Positions 63,384-64,000 of a DNA stretch of 64,000 nucleotides are shown one piece after another. The position numbers and the translations under genes were made by a program. Below the pieces are notes generated by a model. It had not been told where the DNA came from. It saw nothing but the letters and a program-made list of their open reading frames with translations, and ran no database searches. The DNA lies in assembly GCF_011777495.1 (NCBI RefSeq), contig NZ_JAATJS010000003.1, forward strand, positions 682,001 through 746,000, read 5' to 3'. This DNA comes from Microvirga terricola (GTDB lineage: Bacteria; Pseudomonadota; Alphaproteobacteria; Rhizobiales; Beijerinckiaceae). Position 1 is the first letter of the stretch, and each line of letters opens with the position of its first letter.

Positions 63384-64000
63384 ATGCGTATCCGGTTATC
63401 GCTGCTTGGCGCAGCTGTGTGTGCCTGCACCACAATGGCCAATCCGAGTTTCGCCCAATCACCGCAAGGGCTTGAGAAACTCTCGCATATCCTGGTTCTC
63501 TATTTGGAGAACCGCAGCTTCGACAACATGTTCGGCGAGTTCCCGGGAGCAAACGGCATCGCCGATGCGGGAGAGGGGGCCATCCAGCGCAAACGTGACG
63601 GCCAGCCGTTCTCCACGCTGCCTGTGGCTAAAAAGCCTTTCAATCTCCCGGAGAATCCATCCGAGCTGAGGGAAATTGAGGCCCTTGGCGACTTACCGAA
63701 CGAGCCCTTCGCCATCGACGGCATCCGGCCTGGCGTGACGACATCCACGTATACGCGGGATCTCACCCACTCGTTTTACACCCATCGCAGCCAAATCCAC
63801 GGCGGCCAGAACGACTTGTTCGCCCTGTACTCAGACGCAGGGGCGCTCACCATGGGCCACTACAGTGCGGCCGCGCTCAAGGACAGCCATCTCTGGCAAC
63901 TCGCCGGACGCTACACCCTGCTCGACAATTTTTTTCAGGGAGCCTTCGGCGGCTCATTCTTGAACCACATCTGGCTCGTCTGCGCGTGTGCGCCGGTCTG
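63384..64000 (+). CDS. Acid phosphatase / phospholipase C family protein (partial)
   Basis: The frame runs off the window end after about 205 codons. A signal peptide (MRIRLSLLGAAVCACTTMANPSFAQ) precedes KLSHILVLYLENRSFDNMFGEFPGANGI, the metal-binding start of the AcpA/phospholipase C superfamily, and later segments HGGQNDLFALYSDAGALTMGHY and LDNFFQGAFGGSFLNHIWLVCACAPV fit the family. ENRSFDNMFG holds the expected first metal-ligand region. It would be exported and cleave phosphate esters. The C-terminal part is outside the window. Confidence 0.85.
   Translation, partial: MRIRLSLLGAAVCACTTMANPSFAQSPQGLEKLSHILVLYLENRSFDNMFGEFPGANGIADAGEGAIQRKRDGQPFSTLPVAKKPFNLPENPSELREIEALGDLPNEPFAIDGIRPGVTTSTYTRDLTHSFYTHRSQIHGGQNDLFALYSDAGALTMGHYSAAALKDSHLWQLAGRYTLLDNFFQGAFGGSFLNHIWLVCACAPV

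Overview
The window reads as a GC-rich chromosomal segment of an alphaproteobacterium, most likely of the order Hyphomicrobiales (Rhizobiales). This rests on the protein families present: a DUF1476 F1-ATPase zeta inhibitor, the small 'ETFPASDP' protein, a DUF3141/fabI/ack/pta operon, an FCD-type GntR regulator beside uronate genes, and a MocR regulator. Genus cannot be fixed from the sequence. No rRNA, tRNA, CRISPR array, insertion sequence or prophage was seen. Genes are densely packed, many joined by ATGA or TGATG overlaps.

Layout. (1) 1-8.1 kb, an energy-stress block: a first acetate kinase, two small ORFs, a lone ATP synthase epsilon gene, the zeta ATPase inhibitor, alanine dehydrogenase, an FtsH protease, an alpha/beta hydrolase, a PEBP-family protein and a peptide-deformylase-like protein lacking metal ligands. 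Two FixK/FNR-like boxes (199-212, 2836-2849) suggest control by oxygen. (2) 8.2-18 kb: a periplasmic 5'-nucleotidase, ferredoxin-NADP reductase, a branched-chain-amino-acid-type ABC transporter with fused LivH-LivM permease, a split XdhC plus MobA-like cofactor set, and DUF72. (3) 18.1-27.6 kb, a hexuronate cluster: uxaA, a GntR regulator, uxaC, a four-gene ABC importer and a fructuronate/tagaturonate-type reductase. (4) 27.5-35.1 kb: hydrolase, small HTH and membrane proteins, queuosine genes queCDE, a DUF1989 protein and an ABC-F ATPase.

(5) 35.3-42.6 kb: cytochrome aa3 subunit I without the other subunits but preceded by a 25-residue membrane peptide, then a tight pta-ackA-DUF3141-fabI operon (second acetate kinase; DUF3141 carries a PHA-synthase-like GxCxG box). 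(6) 42.6-47.4 kb: cupin and SDR genes around a shared palindrome, then a flavin monooxygenase divergent from a PNPOx gene and a three-domain PNPOx-GAF-winged-helix protein. Their shared promoter region holds four CTAA elements spaced 11, 22 and 11 bp. I regard this as the best candidate for an undescribed system: a flavin- or haem-binding one-component regulator acting on an OmpR/PhoB-like box. (7) 47.4-56.6 kb: a decayed AstE/AspA-type pseudogene, an RpiR regulator with a palindromic operator, and a seven-gene operon for peptide-type ABC import, an esterase and an M20 amidohydrolase, probably for an acylated or amide substrate. (8) 56.6-64 kb: an aldehyde dehydrogenase, an Aquifex-type aconitase missing one cluster cysteine, DUF983 divergent from a MocR regulator with two inverted-repeat operators, two hypothetical genes, and the start of an acid phosphatase/phospholipase C family enzyme cut by the window end.

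Functions are inferred from recognised family motifs in the translated sequence. No database search was possible.
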